Shown in pieces: positions 9,566-18,217 of a stretch of 64,000 nt of DNA. Position 1 is the stretch's first letter; each line of letters starts with the position of its first letter. Source of the stretch: Bacillota bacterium (GTDB taxonomy: Bacteria > Bacillota > Clostridia > DSM-8532); NCBI GenBank assembly GCA_023443745.1, contig JAEZTB010000042.1, positions 186,001-250,000 on the forward strand. Direction: 5' to 3'. A program made the position numbers and the translations under genes. The notes under the pieces were generated by a model. It was not told where the DNA came from. It was given only the letters and a program-made list of their open reading frames with translations, and searched no databases.

Positions 9566-9604
9566 AAGAGGCCAATAAGCTATTAGCTCATCAGCCCCTT
9601 TTGT
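9566..9604. terminator. Bidirectional terminator between convergent genes
   Basis: An imperfect hairpin (AGAGGCC...GGGGCT arms around AATAAGC/GCTCAT) has T-rich flanks on both strands. It lies between the convergent membrane acyltransferase gene and the LPXTG gene and could serve both. Confidence 0.5.
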
Positions 9605-9620
9605 ATAATGGTTAGATAAA

Positions 9621-12600
9621 TTATTTCTTTTCTTGTTTTCTTCTCAAGAATAACCCACCCGATGTGAGAGCAAAGCCCGCACCAAACATAAGCTCAAGGG
9701 GAAGGCCACCGGTCTTTGGAAGCTCAGCATCACCCTTGGGTACAGCTTCATCCAGCAAAACTTCTTCGTCCGCCCCATCGCCTTGTGGGGTTGTTGTATC
9801 GCCACCCTGCGGGATTGTTGTATCACCGCCCAGCGGTACCTCTTCATCATCCACAACCACTTCAGGGGAGATCGCTTCAAAGCGTGCAATAACGGATTTG
9901 TTACCGGTCATGAGAATACCATTGCTGCTATTCACTTCTGCTCCATTAGCACCGAACCAACCTACAAATCGTGCACCCTCATCAGCTTTGGGGGTCATCG
10001 TAACCATATTGCCACTCATAAAGCTGCCTGAAAGGGGCAATACGCTGCCGGAACCCTCAACCGCGATGTTTAGTGAATAGTAGGTGTTGCTTGGTGTGGA
10101 AGGGGGATCTGTAGGTGTAACCGGGATTAATTCAAAGCCTGCCTTGACATGGATGCCATTGATCCAAGCCGGTTGTCCTTCCTCGCTACTTAAGAAAACC
10201 GAAGCGGCTGTCCTTGCAAGAGTGGGCCTTACCGAGTCCTCAATATAGATTGTTGCAATTGCACCCGAGGTCGTGACTCGAATATCTTCTTTCGGATTAA
10301 TATCCCAACTTCCGTTAACAAACCTATATCCTGAGTTGGCAACCGCTGTCAAGGTAACCGTTGTGCCTTCGAAATAGTAAGTCCGGATAGCGGGGCCCGA
10401 TACTACTTCATTGAGGGTTCTTCTTTCAATACTTCCATTTTTGGCGTCCACTTCAATGTAAGTGAACATCTTTGCTGTGGCATAGCTTGCAGATATATCG
10501 TTGTAGGAATCTTCCCACTGAATTTTTAATATATCCGGATTCTTATCAACTGTTGTTTTCAGGGTTATGCTCTGACCCGATGGAACTGTACCCGTTCCGC
10601 CTTTTATATCATTGAGGAACCACTCATATTCGATATCCATGGTGCTGGGATTGGTTACGATCCAAGCATTTTCAGACCCAGGTGTTGAGTCGTCTTTATT
10701 AAAGGCTGCCTCCAAGTAGCGATCAGGGTTGAGATCAAATTTAGCGGTTAAGGTAATATTTTGATTGAGATTGTTTACGATATAGGGGTTAGGTGCTTCA
10801 GGCTGCTCAATCCATTTAACAAAATGGCTTCCAGGGTGAGCTATGGCCGAAATCGTCACATTGATTCCTTGATAATAAGGACCTTCAGGTGATACAGATA
10901 CTATCCCCACACCGGAACCGGTTGTGTTGGTGGTGATGCGATATTGGGGTATGGCTTCAAATATTGCTGTACGATTAATATTCGATTGGATGTTTGTAAA
11001 GGTCCGGGGATTACTTGTGTTTCCATCGTCCCATTGTACAAACCGGAAACCTGTGTTGGGTACTGCCGTTAGAGTAGTCTCTGTACCGTAATCTACAGTA
11101 GCGCTTCCAGCGACACTCCCCATGCTGCTATCAGCAGGCACCCCATTCACATTATACTGTAGTTTAGCGAATAAAGCGGTTAAGGTGATATCTGTTTTGA
11201 GACTTGTTACGATATAGGGATTAGACGCTCCGGGTTGTTCAAGCCATTTGACAAAATGGCTTCCAGGGTCAGCTATGGCCGAAATCGTTACATTGTCTCC
11301 TTGGTAATAGGGACTTGCAGGTGATACAGATACTATCCCCACACCGGAACCGGTTGTGTTGGTAATGATGGCGTATTGAGAGAGAGCTACAAATGTTGCT
11401 GTACGATTAATATCCGATTGGATGTTTGTAAAGGTCCGGGGATTGCTTGTGTTACCATCATCCCATTGAACAAACCTGAATCCTGTCTTTGGCACTGCCG
11501 CTAAAGTAGCGTCTGAACCATAATCAACAGTTCCACTTCCCGTAACACTACCCATACTTTCATCATCGGATGTGCCCGTCACGGTGTATTGATTCTTTGT
11601 AAATATAGCAGTCAAGGAGATATCTGAATTGAGATTGGACACGATATAAGGGTTAGATTTATCTGTCAGCCCATCCCATCCATCAAAGGTGCTTCCTGTA
11701 TCAGGCGTGGCTGTAATGGTCACATCATCTCCTTCATAATAGGGACCTGAGGGTGATACCGATACTTCTCCTGTACCTGTTCCCATTTTCCCAGTGGTGA
11801 CGGCATGTTGTTTCAGGGCTACAAAGGTTGCTGTGTGACTAATATCAGATGTAATATTTGTAAACGTTCGGGGATTGCTTGTATCTCCATCATTCCATTG
11901 AACAAACCTGAATCCTGTCTTAGGCACTGCCGTTAGCGTAGCGTCTGAGCCATAATCTACAGTTGCGCTTCCAATGACACTACCCATGCTGCTATCAGCA
12001 GGCACCCCATTCACTTTGCACTGTAGCTTTGTGAATACAACAGACACAGTCCGGTCAGTATCCATTTTAAAGGTTGACGTTGTATATGAAGTCGCTTTAT
12101 CTTGGAGAGTTTCAGTATTTCCGGTGCCTGATAAGCTTCGAATGTAGTATCCAACATTTGCTGTTGCAGTAACTGAAGCGGAGGGCCAATCGTAGCAGGA
12201 ATCGCCGTGAGTATGCGGTGTCTTGCTGCAGGTATAGCATCCTGCTGCTGTTGTATGTTCAAGATGCTCAGGTATTCCACACCCGATTGTATAGCAAGCA
12301 TCACTGTGCTGATGAAATAAGTTACAAGTAAGAATATCTCCATAACAATTTTTGTCGTGGTGTTTTTTATGCTCAATACATCCACAAACATAGCCGTAAC
12401 AAGAATGATCTATATGCAAATGTCCTTCTTTCCCGCAAATAAGGTTATTCCCATAGCAGATTATGGAGTGGCTATGTTTCTCTTTGCCGCAAACGTTATT
12501 ATAGCAATATTTATTATGATTATGATCTTTATTACAAACAAGTTTTTTACACTGCTCACTATGCTCATGTTCTTCTTTACCGCACACTACCTCGTTACAT

Positions 12601-13025
12601 GTATAAAAATGAATATGTTCTTCTTTGGTACAGGTGAGTCCCCAGCAATCATGCTTATGATCATGAATCGGCAAATTACAGGTAAGTCCATTACTATAAC
12701 AACCAGCACCATGAATAACATGTTCCTCTTTGCCGCATATTTGTTGATTACACGTTGATGAATGCTCATGATGTTTATTACATACTAAATTAGAAAAATC
12801 ACAACTTGTTCCATCACCATGTTCGTGTTCATCGGTTGTGCATACTTTTTCATCCTTATAAAATGTTGATTGGTCTGGCGAGGCAGTGACCGACCCACCC
12901 TCACTATTATAATCTAAAGTCAATGTTGTTGAAGCTGGGGCCGGCAATGCAAATAATGCCGTGCTATTAGCTGTGAATAGCATAGTAAGCATAAGAATAA
13001 ATGAAATTATCTTTCCTGATTTCAT
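9621..13025 (-). CDS. LPXTG cell-wall-anchored protein with Cys/His repeat domain and InlB B-type repeats
   Basis: A 1134-residue surface protein. It starts at the ATG at 13025 behind GGGAGAGGTG, with a signal peptide (MKSGKIISFILMLTML then ALFALPAPA). Residues about 55-280 hold roughly thirteen units of the pattern C-x3-EH-x-H-x3-CY, with some 25 Cys and over 30 His. After this come repeated modules typical of bacterial/InlB B-repeats (GSVTGSGTVDYGSDATL, GFRFVQWDDGNTSNPRTF, GSGVGIVSVSP). The end carries a proline- and acid-rich linker, LPKTGG near residue 1102, a hydrophobic span and RRKQEKK: a standard sortase substrate. Such Cys/His motifs occur in surface proteins of gut Firmicutes; metal or redox function is not established. 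No sortase gene is in the window. Its promoter shares a direct repeat with the unknown gene upstream. Confidence 0.93.
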   Translation of the reverse strand: MKSGKIISFILMLTMLFTANSTALFALPAPASTTLTLDYNSEGGSVTASPDQSTFYKDEKVCTTDEHEHGDGTSCDFSNLVCNKHHEHSSTCNQQICGKEEHVIHGAGCYSNGLTCNLPIHDHKHDCWGLTCTKEEHIHFYTCNEVVCGKEEHEHSEQCKKLVCNKDHNHNKYCYNNVCGKEKHSHSIICYGNNLICGKEGHLHIDHSCYGYVCGCIEHKKHHDKNCYGDILTCNLFHQHSDACYTIGCGIPEHLEHTTAAGCYTCSKTPHTHGDSCYDWPSASVTATANVGYYIRSLSGTGNTETLQDKATSYTTSTFKMDTDRTVSVVFTKLQCKVNGVPADSSMGSVIGSATVDYGSDATLTAVPKTGFRFVQWNDGDTSNPRTFTNITSDISHTATFVALKQHAVTTGKMGTGTGEVSVSPSGPYYEGDDVTITATPDTGSTFDGWDGLTDKSNPYIVSNLNSDISLTAIFTKNQYTVTGTSDDESMGSVTGSGTVDYGSDATLAAVPKTGFRFVQWDDGNTSNPRTFTNIQSDINRTATFVALSQYAIITNTTGSGVGIVSVSPASPYYQGDNVTISAIADPGSHFVKWLEQPGASNPYIVTSLKTDITLTALFAKLQYNVNGVPADSSMGSVAGSATVDYGTETTLTAVPNTGFRFVQWDDGNTSNPRTFTNIQSNINRTAIFEAIPQYRITTNTTGSGVGIVSVSPEGPYYQGINVTISAIAHPGSHFVKWIEQPEAPNPYIVNNLNQNITLTAKFDLNPDRYLEAAFNKDDSTPGSENAWIVTNPSTMDIEYEWFLNDIKGGTGTVPSGQSITLKTTVDKNPDILKIQWEDSYNDISASYATAKMFTYIEVDAKNGSIERRTLNEVVSGPAIRTYYFEGTTVTLTAVANSGYRFVNGSWDINPKEDIRVTTSGAIATIYIEDSVRPTLARTAASVFLSSEEGQPAWINGIHVKAGFELIPVTPTDPPSTPSNTYYSLNIAVEGSGSVLPLSGSFMSGNMVTMTPKADEGARFVGWFGANGAEVNSSNGILMTGNKSVIARFEAISPEVVVDDEEVPLGGDTTIPQGGDTTTPQGDGADEEVLLDEAVPKGDAELPKTGGLPLELMFGAGFALTSGGLFLRRKQEKK

Positions 13026-13062
13026 CGTTGACACCTCTCCCTTTTCTACTTGGTCCGTAAAC

Positions 13063-13095
13063 ATTCTATGGTTTATTGGTCACATCTTTGTCACA
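13063..13095 (-). promoter_or_regulatory. Putative SARP-type operator and promoter of the LPXTG gene
   Basis: On the minus strand TGTGACA (13089-13095) and TGTGACC (13078-13084) repeat with an exact 11-bp period. They are followed after 9 bp by a TAGAAT -10 box at 13063-13068, and no -35 consensus is present. SARP activators are known to bind heptamer repeats at 11-bp spacing just upstream of the -10. The same arrangement recurs at 13852-13885, and a BTAD regulator is encoded nearby. Confidence 0.6.
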
Positions 13096-13220
13096 AGACG
13101 GTAATTTCCTCGAAATATATCAGCAATATATAACTACAGTTTTCTTTATTTTGGCAGTAATGTTACAAACACATTTCATATCCTTATCTGAGTAAAGAAA
13201 TACTGGATAAAGCCGGTAAC

Positions 13221-13247
13221 AAAAAAAGCAATCCCTTAAGACTGCTT
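13221..13247 (-). terminator. Terminator of the 169-residue gene
   Basis: GCAGTC/GATTGC stem with a six-base loop, followed on the minus strand by seven T. It lies about 67 nt after the stop of the unknown gene and separates it from the LPXTG gene. Confidence 0.75.
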
Positions 13248-13313
13248 GATTTCTTTGATATAAACTTGTTAACTTAAGAAGGAACTCGTCTGCCTCATAT
13301 CTAGTGAATTGCA

Positions 13314-13823
13314 CTATTCCCACGTTGCCGTATCGTCTTCACCCTCATCGGACATTCTCACTGCATCATCCATGAGCTTAAGCATTTCTAGGTCGCTCCT
13401 GAAATTTCTTGTTTTGTTTCCCTCCACCCACTGTATATTTCCCTGCCAGGTGGCGTTCTGCCTATAAAGGACTTTTAGGATGAAGGTTGCTTTTCCATTC
13501 TGTTTCAAGTTCTGTGCCTTGTCTTCCATACTCCCTGAAACCTCCGCATCATATGATTTCTCTCTTGTGATATCATCAGACCGATTCTGTTTTACCTTGA
13601 TGGAATGGAATGATCTCATGGTATGAGTGTGTTGGGGGAAATCCCAGCGGTTATAGATTCCCTCAAGCTTGTTTAAGAGGTCCACTGCACATGAAAAGGC
13701 TGAATATTCACCGGTAGACGGATAATAGATTCGTCCTTTAAATAACAATTTGCGACATTCATCTACAACCACGAATGCAGTTGCCAAGCGACTGGGTTTT
13801 AATGTACTTCCCCGAAGGTACAT
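13314..13823 (-). CDS. Conserved-looking protein of unknown function
   Basis: A 169-residue soluble protein that I cannot place in a named family. It starts at MYLRGSTLKPSRLA, chosen because GAGGTG lies six bases before that ATG. Visible traits: an N-terminal beta-rich block (AFVVVDECRKLLFKGRIYYP), a central polar segment, a C-terminal block with RQNATWQGNIQWVEGNKTRNFRSDLEML and an acidic tail DEGEDDTATWE. There is no signal peptide or membrane span. It has its own promoter carrying the same direct repeat as the LPXTG gene and lies between that gene and the BTAD regulator, which suggests that all three belong to one regulated unit. The function is unknown. Confidence 0.8.
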   Translation of the reverse strand: MYLRGSTLKPSRLATAFVVVDECRKLLFKGRIYYPSTGEYSAFSCAVDLLNKLEGIYNRWDFPQHTHTMRSFHSIKVKQNRSDDITREKSYDAEVSGSMEDKAQNLKQNGKATFILKVLYRQNATWQGNIQWVEGNKTRNFRSDLEMLKLMDDAVRMSDEGEDDTATWE

Positions 13824-13851
13824 GTTTATCACCTCGTCCTTATTTCAGTCC

Positions 13852-13885
13852 ATTATAATTGTAAGTTGGTCACAAGTCTGTCACA
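13852..13885 (-). promoter_or_regulatory. Putative SARP-type operator and promoter of the 169-residue gene
   Basis: On the minus strand TGTGACA (13879-13885) and TGTGACC (13868-13874) are 11 bp apart. A TATAAT box is at 13852-13857, 10 bp downstream. The predicted transcript start is about 22 nt before the ATG. The repeat pair matches that of 13078-13095 in 14 of 14 heptamer positions. Confidence 0.62.
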
Positions 13886-13976
13886 CATAAGGAAAACCAG
13901 ATAAAGCTATGTTCTCTGTGCAATGCTTCATTGAATCTTTGGAGATGGTGAAGACATATTTACCGATATGTTCACA

Positions 13977-14003
13977 ATAAAAAAACAGCCTATTCAGGCT
14001 GCC
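13977..14003 (-). terminator. Terminator downstream of the BTAD regulator gene
   Basis: CAGCCT/AGGCTG stem with a four-base loop, followed on the minus strand by seven T. It falls just after the stop codon at 14031 that ends the displaced coding tail, which supports the view that the original gene extended to there. Confidence 0.85.
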
Positions 14004-14030
14004 TGTTATAAAATTTTGTAATAGTACGTC

Positions 14031-14145
14031 TTACATAATGGAAACAATGGGCTCCAATGTGGCGCTGACCCTAATGGAAGAAGTCTTGTATTCCTTTTTG
14101 AAGCGAGAAAGAATACGCTCTATGACCATCTCACCGTTTTCATAT
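14031..14145 (-). other. Frameshifted C-terminal tail of the BTAD regulator
   Basis: In another frame than the main reading, codons here give YENGEMVIERILSRF, then KKEYKTSSIRVSATLEP and IVSIM, then TAA at 14031. This continues the protein logically after LMLPT: the main frame meets a TGA three codons later. Removing one base near 14146, or adding two, joins the frames. Either a real mutation or a sequencing error is possible. Confidence 0.7.
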
Positions 14146-15276
14146 CGTTGGGAGCATAAGAATATATTGGGACGAACAAAAACGAGAAATCACGTCTCCT
14201 CTACGCAGGCTTGATACAATGACATCCTTAAGCTTGTCCATAGCGCTGATAAGAACAGTATTCTGTTGAACAACTCCTGGTACGTTGCTTAGGGTAATAA
14301 GGCAGATAAAGACAGATTGTCCGGCTCTTTCCGCCGATCTGGATTCTAACCGATAGAAATGCTTGAAAATCTCATATTCACAGAAAAATGCACCACCGGC
14401 CTGTTGAGACTCTGACATGTCACACTTAATAGCTGAGATATCCGCCTCGTCCTTGTTTAAATCACTTAATAAGTCTTTATAAAGGCCTCTGATTGGTGCA
14501 GAAAGCTTGATACCCAGATCCTTATAGAACTTATTTGAGATTGCATGATAATGCTCTAAAGCCTTACTTTTTTTGTCCAAATTTATCAATGCCTTTAGCA
14601 AAGTCTCATGGAGGACTTCTTCATATGGTTCCAGAACAATCGCCGATTCACAAATGGACGAGACCTCATCATAACGGTATTGGAGGGTTAAAAGTGCGAC
14701 AGCATCACGCACACACTTCATATAAAGGGTTTGGTAATAAGAGGATAAGGGAACTACCCACTGTTCACTGCTCGAATCTGGAAGAAATCGGCCTTTATAC
14801 AGAGAAAGAGCCTCTTTATACAGATTAATTCTCTGATCGATGGACAGTGTGGTATCACTTACCCTCGTACAGAGATTTTCCATCTCTTCGCAATCAATAG
14901 AACAAGAGATCTGAGTATTCCAGGCATATGTTCCGTTCTTCATCATAATACATTCACTATGACTTAAGGTATCATGACTGGAAAGAATTTTCCTTAGTCT
15001 GTAAGCAAGGTTTTTTAATGCATTGACAGGATCGTCACTATTTTCATCTGCCCATAAAACCTCTATCAGACGTTCTTGAGAAATAACATCAAATCGGGTA
15101 ATTAAAAGATAGGCTAACAAATTAAGGACCTGCTTTGAACGCTCCAGCCGTTTTAAGACTGGAACCCCCTCTACCAAGACCTGAAATCCCCCTAGTGTCT
15201 GGACTTTAATTAGGACTTGTTTCTCTCTTAATACGACACTCATAATCTTACCCACACCGGATAAAGCACAATTCAT
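14140..15276 (-). CDS. BTAD/SARP-like transcriptional regulator, 3' frameshift
   Basis: A 378-residue reading frame. Residues about 20-110 form an OmpR/PhoB-like winged helix (VQTLGGFQVLVEG, SKQVLNLLAYLL, LWADENSDDPVNALKNLAYRLRK), and residues about 120-260 form the helical bacterial transcriptional activation (BTAD) domain. The C-terminal part (RRGDVISRFCSSQYILMLP) looks like a degenerate GGDEF fold, with SSQY at the place of GGDEF. The frame stops at TGA 14140, but the missing 38 residues are present in another frame to 14031, so the gene is frameshifted near its end. A second possible start is ATG 15243; neither start has a strong ribosome site. The two downstream genes carry matching direct repeats at their promoters and are likely targets. 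It is followed by a terminator. Confidence 0.8.
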   Translation of the reverse strand: MNCALSGVGKIMSVVLREKQVLIKVQTLGGFQVLVEGVPVLKRLERSKQVLNLLAYLLITRFDVISQERLIEVLWADENSDDPVNALKNLAYRLRKILSSHDTLSHSECIMMKNGTYAWNTQISCSIDCEEMENLCTRVSDTTLSIDQRINLYKEALSLYKGRFLPDSSSEQWVVPLSSYYQTLYMKCVRDAVALLTLQYRYDEVSSICESAIVLEPYEEVLHETLLKALINLDKKSKALEHYHAISNKFYKDLGIKLSAPIRGLYKDLLSDLNKDEADISAIKCDMSESQQAGGAFFCEYEIFKHFYRLESRSAERAGQSVFICLITLSNVPGVVQQNTVLISAMDKLKDVIVSSLRRGDVISRFCSSQYILMLPTI

Positions 15277-15339
15277 ATTATTGTAATTGGTTTATTTTCT
15301 AATATTATCTAATTTAATTTTCAAAATCAAGATTATTTT

Positions 15340-16545
15340 CTATTTTTTATCATCCCCATACTTAATGACCTCCACTGTTCTTTCCAGTATCCCGTTAAGC
15401 TTGGCTAAAAGAATACCGTAATTTGTAACGGGTATGCCGGCCTTGCGGCATTCATAAAGGCGTGACGACAGAGCTTTTCTGTTGATCATGCAGGCGCCGC
15501 AGTGAACTACCAGATTATAGTCTTTTAGGTTCTCAGGAAAATCATGACCCGCACAAAAATCATAATGAAGTGTGTGTCCTGTGTATTGGTTCAAAAGTCT
15601 GGGTATTTTAATACGGCCTATATCCTCATGGGTGTGATTATGTGTGCAGGCTTCTGATACGAGGATATGCGCATCAGGTGCCAGCTTATCGATACTCTCG
15701 GCACCTTTTAAAAATACATCAAAATTACCTTTCTGACGTGCCAATATCATGGAAAAGCTTGTGAGCTTTATATGGTCAGGAACGATACTGCTTACCTTAG
15801 CGAAGGCCTGGGAATCGGTGATAACCAGATCGGCATCGGGAATATCAAGAAGTGCTGACTCCAGCTCGGTATCACGAACTACATAGCTTTTAATACCATG
15901 ATCCAAGCAATCCCTTATAACCTGTACCTGGGGAAGGATCAGACGCCCTTTGGGCGCCTCCGAGTCAACAGGTACCACCAGAATAACCTTTGCTCCATAA
16001 GGCAGAAGATCGCCAACCAGCGGGGCATCTTCTACTTCCTTTTGAAGCCTTTCTGCCAGCTTTTGTCTTAATTCATCAATACCTGTACCCGCTGCAGCCG
16101 ATACTATCTGGGCCTCCGGAAATTGTCTTCTCAGATTTTCCAGACCTTCTTCCTCAACTTTATCCTCCTTGTTGATAACAACAAAAAAGGGGGTTGAGTA
16201 ATCATTAAAAAGTACGGTCATCTCTTTAAGGGCCAGGGCGTCAGGATCTTCAGCATCAAGGATATAAAGTGCAAAATCAGTCTCTCGTAAAACTGCCTTG
16301 CTTTTCTCAGCTCTTGCTCTGCCCAGCTCTCCCACATCATCCAGTCCTGCGGTATCAATGAACACCACAGGCCCGAATGGGATGAGCTCCATGGTTTTTT
16401 TGACGGGATCGGTGGTTGTACCTCTGACTGGTGAGACAATGGAAATCTCCTGACCGGTTAAAGCATTAACCAGTGAGGACTTCCCGGAGTTCATATTGCC
16501 AAAAACGGCAATATGCTTTCGATTTGCAAGCGGTGTTGAATTCAT
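15340..16545 (-). CDS. hydF: [FeFe]-hydrogenase H-cluster maturation GTPase HydF
   Basis: Scaffold GTPase on which the di-iron subcluster is assembled before transfer to the apo-hydrogenase. It is 401 residues, normal for HydF. The N-terminal Ras-like domain has G1 GNMNSGKSS, G2 RGTTTDPV, G3 DTAG and G4 NKED. A dimerisation domain follows, then the C-terminal Fe-S domain with CTHNH (about residue 300) and HCGAC (about 350), giving the cysteine ligands expected of HydF. TTAGGAGGG six bases before the ATG fixes the start. hydE, hydG and the hydrogenase itself are not in the window. A terminator hairpin sits directly upstream of the ribosome site, suggesting control by attenuation. Confidence 0.97.
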   Translation of the reverse strand: MNSTPLANRKHIAVFGNMNSGKSSLVNALTGQEISIVSPVRGTTTDPVKKTMELIPFGPVVFIDTAGLDDVGELGRARAEKSKAVLRETDFALYILDAEDPDALALKEMTVLFNDYSTPFFVVINKEDKVEEEGLENLRRQFPEAQIVSAAAGTGIDELRQKLAERLQKEVEDAPLVGDLLPYGAKVILVVPVDSEAPKGRLILPQVQVIRDCLDHGIKSYVVRDTELESALLDIPDADLVITDSQAFAKVSSIVPDHIKLTSFSMILARQKGNFDVFLKGAESIDKLAPDAHILVSEACTHNHTHEDIGRIKIPRLLNQYTGHTLHYDFCAGHDFPENLKDYNLVVHCGACMINRKALSSRLYECRKAGIPVTNYGILLAKLNGILERTVEVIKYGDDKK

Positions 16546-16561
16546 AAAAAACCCTCCTAAC

Positions 16562-16592
16562 AAAAAATCGGCTCCTCAAAAGAAAAGCCGAA
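16562..16592 (-). terminator. Terminator/attenuator hairpin upstream of hydF
   Basis: TCGGCT and AGCCGA arms around a 12-base loop, followed on the minus strand by TTTTTTG and then the hydF ribosome site. It could end the transcript from the phosphomutase operon, or act as an attenuator inside a hydF leader. Confidence 0.65.
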
Positions 16593-16597
16593 TAAAC

Positions 16598-16681
16598 CTA
16601 CTGGTCTTTATATAGCCTTTCCTTGCAGATCAGATTACCTTTTCTGAGAGGAACGAACATCCTATTTATTTTCAGATCCAT
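16598..16681 (-). CDS. Possible 27-residue leader peptide upstream of hydF
   Basis: ATG at 16681 to TAG at 16598 gives MDLKINRMFVPLRKGN, then LICKERLYKDQ. The stop lies six bases before the terminator hairpin that precedes hydF, an arrangement seen in leader-peptide attenuators. The ribosome site is weak and I know no family for it, so chance is a serious alternative. Confidence 0.25.
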   Translation of the reverse strand: MDLKINRMFVPLRKGNLICKERLYKDQ

Positions 16682-16782
16682 GCTGCCAATCTTTAAAAGG
16701 TATCCCTTTTATAGGCTGAACAGCTTTGTTAATAGTTTATCAAAGGCGGCGCACAAATGCAAGCCGTTTCGCAGTAACATAC

Positions 16783-18198
16783 TTACATAACACCCAGGAA
16801 GGCTTTCATAGTTTCGACCACGGCATCAGCTTCTGCTTGGGTGGACATCTCTGAAAAAATACGCAATAGAGGCTCTGTACCGGAGAAGCGTGCAATGATC
16901 CAACCCCCGTTTTTAAAGTAGATTTTAAGCCCATCACGGTAGCTGACCTTCTCAATCTCATAGCTATACTCGGGGATTTCTTTATCATCAAATAGTTTTT
17001 TCATGAGCTTCGGCTTGTCTTCCCTGCTGAATTTATAATCCGATTCATTCATACAGAAATAGCCATACTGCTGATTAATTTCATCCAATAGTCCTGACAA
17101 GCTTTTTCCTGTAACACTCAAGAGTTCGATCAAAAGACTGGCTGCAAAAATGCCGTCCTTTCCCTTGATATGCCCGCGTATAGTGAGACCGCCGCTGCTC
17201 TCACCGCCAATCAAGGCATCTTTCTCTTCCATTTTGGAGCTGATATGCTTAAAGCCTACGGGAACCTCGTAGCATTCTTCTCCAAAACCCTCTGCGATCT
17301 TATCCAGCAGGTGGGTTGTGGCTACATTCCTGACAATGCCGCCCGTCCAGCCTTTATACTTGTGAAGGTAATAATAGAGCAGGGCAAGAATTTCATTGGG
17401 GTGGATAAAGCGCCCGTTATTATCGATTATGCCAAGACGGTCGGCGTCACCATCGGTACCGATGCCAAGATCATAATGCTTCTCCAGCACCATGTCCCTT
17501 AAACGCTGAAGAGTGTGGGAGCTTGGTGAGGGAAGTCTGCCTCCAAAGAGCGTATCGTGGCGATCATTGATGGTATCTACTTCACACCGCGCTGTAATCA
17601 GGATCGTTGACAAAGAAGTCTTGGAAACACCGAACATGGGGTCCAAAAGAATCCTTAGATTTCTCTTCTTAATAGCTTCTACATCAATCATGGCCAAAAT
17701 AGTGTCTATATAGGTATTAAACGGGTCGATAATTTCAATGAGCCCATCTTTTCTTCCTTGCTCGAAGTCAATGGTTTTCACATCTTCCTGGGTAAGCCGG
17801 GCGAGCTTTTCTTCAATAAGATGGGTTACATCCTCGGAAGCATCGCGGCCACCAGCGGTAAAGACTTTTATGCCATTATAATCGGCAGGGTTATGACTTG
17901 CCGTCACAGCCGCTCCATAGCAGGTGCCCATGCGGTTTACCGTAAACATGACCATGGGCGTTGGTGCCACTTTTTCAATGAAATAGACGGGAATGCCGTT
18001 ACCCGCCAGCACCTCGGAAATCCATCTAGCTGCCTTATCCGACAAGAATCTCCTGTCATATCCCACCACTAAACCCTTATCCTCACAATGCTGATCTTTC
18101 ATAAGTTCAGCCACTGCTTGTGTTAAAATCTGAACATTAGCCTTGGTGAATTCCTCGCCGATTAATGCACGCCAACCTCCAGTACCAAATTTGATCAT
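16783..18198 (-). CDS. Phosphohexomutase (phosphoglucomutase/phosphomannomutase family)
   Basis: A 471-residue alpha-D-phosphohexomutase that moves phosphate between C1 and C6 of a sugar. All four active-site signatures are present: catalytic serine TASHNP near residue 100, metal loop GTDGDADRLG near 240, sugar-specificity loop GGESSGG near 325 and phosphate-binding RFSGTEPLLRI near 440. AAAGGAG nine bases before the ATG sets the start. It follows the GH94 phosphorylase by 19 nt, so the two are one operon. If the phosphorylase releases GlcNAc-1-phosphate, as its sequence suggests, this enzyme probably makes GlcNAc-6-phosphate. Glucose-1-phosphate or mannose-phosphate conversion remains possible. 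Confidence 0.93.
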   Translation of the reverse strand: MIKFGTGGWRALIGEEFTKANVQILTQAVAELMKDQHCEDKGLVVGYDRRFLSDKAARWISEVLAGNGIPVYFIEKVAPTPMVMFTVNRMGTCYGAAVTASHNPADYNGIKVFTAGGRDASEDVTHLIEEKLARLTQEDVKTIDFEQGRKDGLIEIIDPFNTYIDTILAMIDVEAIKKRNLRILLDPMFGVSKTSLSTILITARCEVDTINDRHDTLFGGRLPSPSSHTLQRLRDMVLEKHYDLGIGTDGDADRLGIIDNNGRFIHPNEILALLYYYLHKYKGWTGGIVRNVATTHLLDKIAEGFGEECYEVPVGFKHISSKMEEKDALIGGESSGGLTIRGHIKGKDGIFAASLLIELLSVTGKSLSGLLDEINQQYGYFCMNESDYKFSREDKPKLMKKLFDDKEIPEYSYEIEKVSYRDGLKIYFKNGGWIIARFSGTEPLLRIFSEMSTQAEADAVVETMKAFLGVM

Positions 18199-18217
18199 TT
18201 GCTTATTCTCCTTTCGC

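Noticed and set aside
12357..12758. 133-codon plus-strand frame opposite the LPXTG Cys/His repeats
   Set aside because: It is the antisense shadow of the repetitive Cys/His codons, giving a hydrophobic artefact rich in Met, Ile and Phe.
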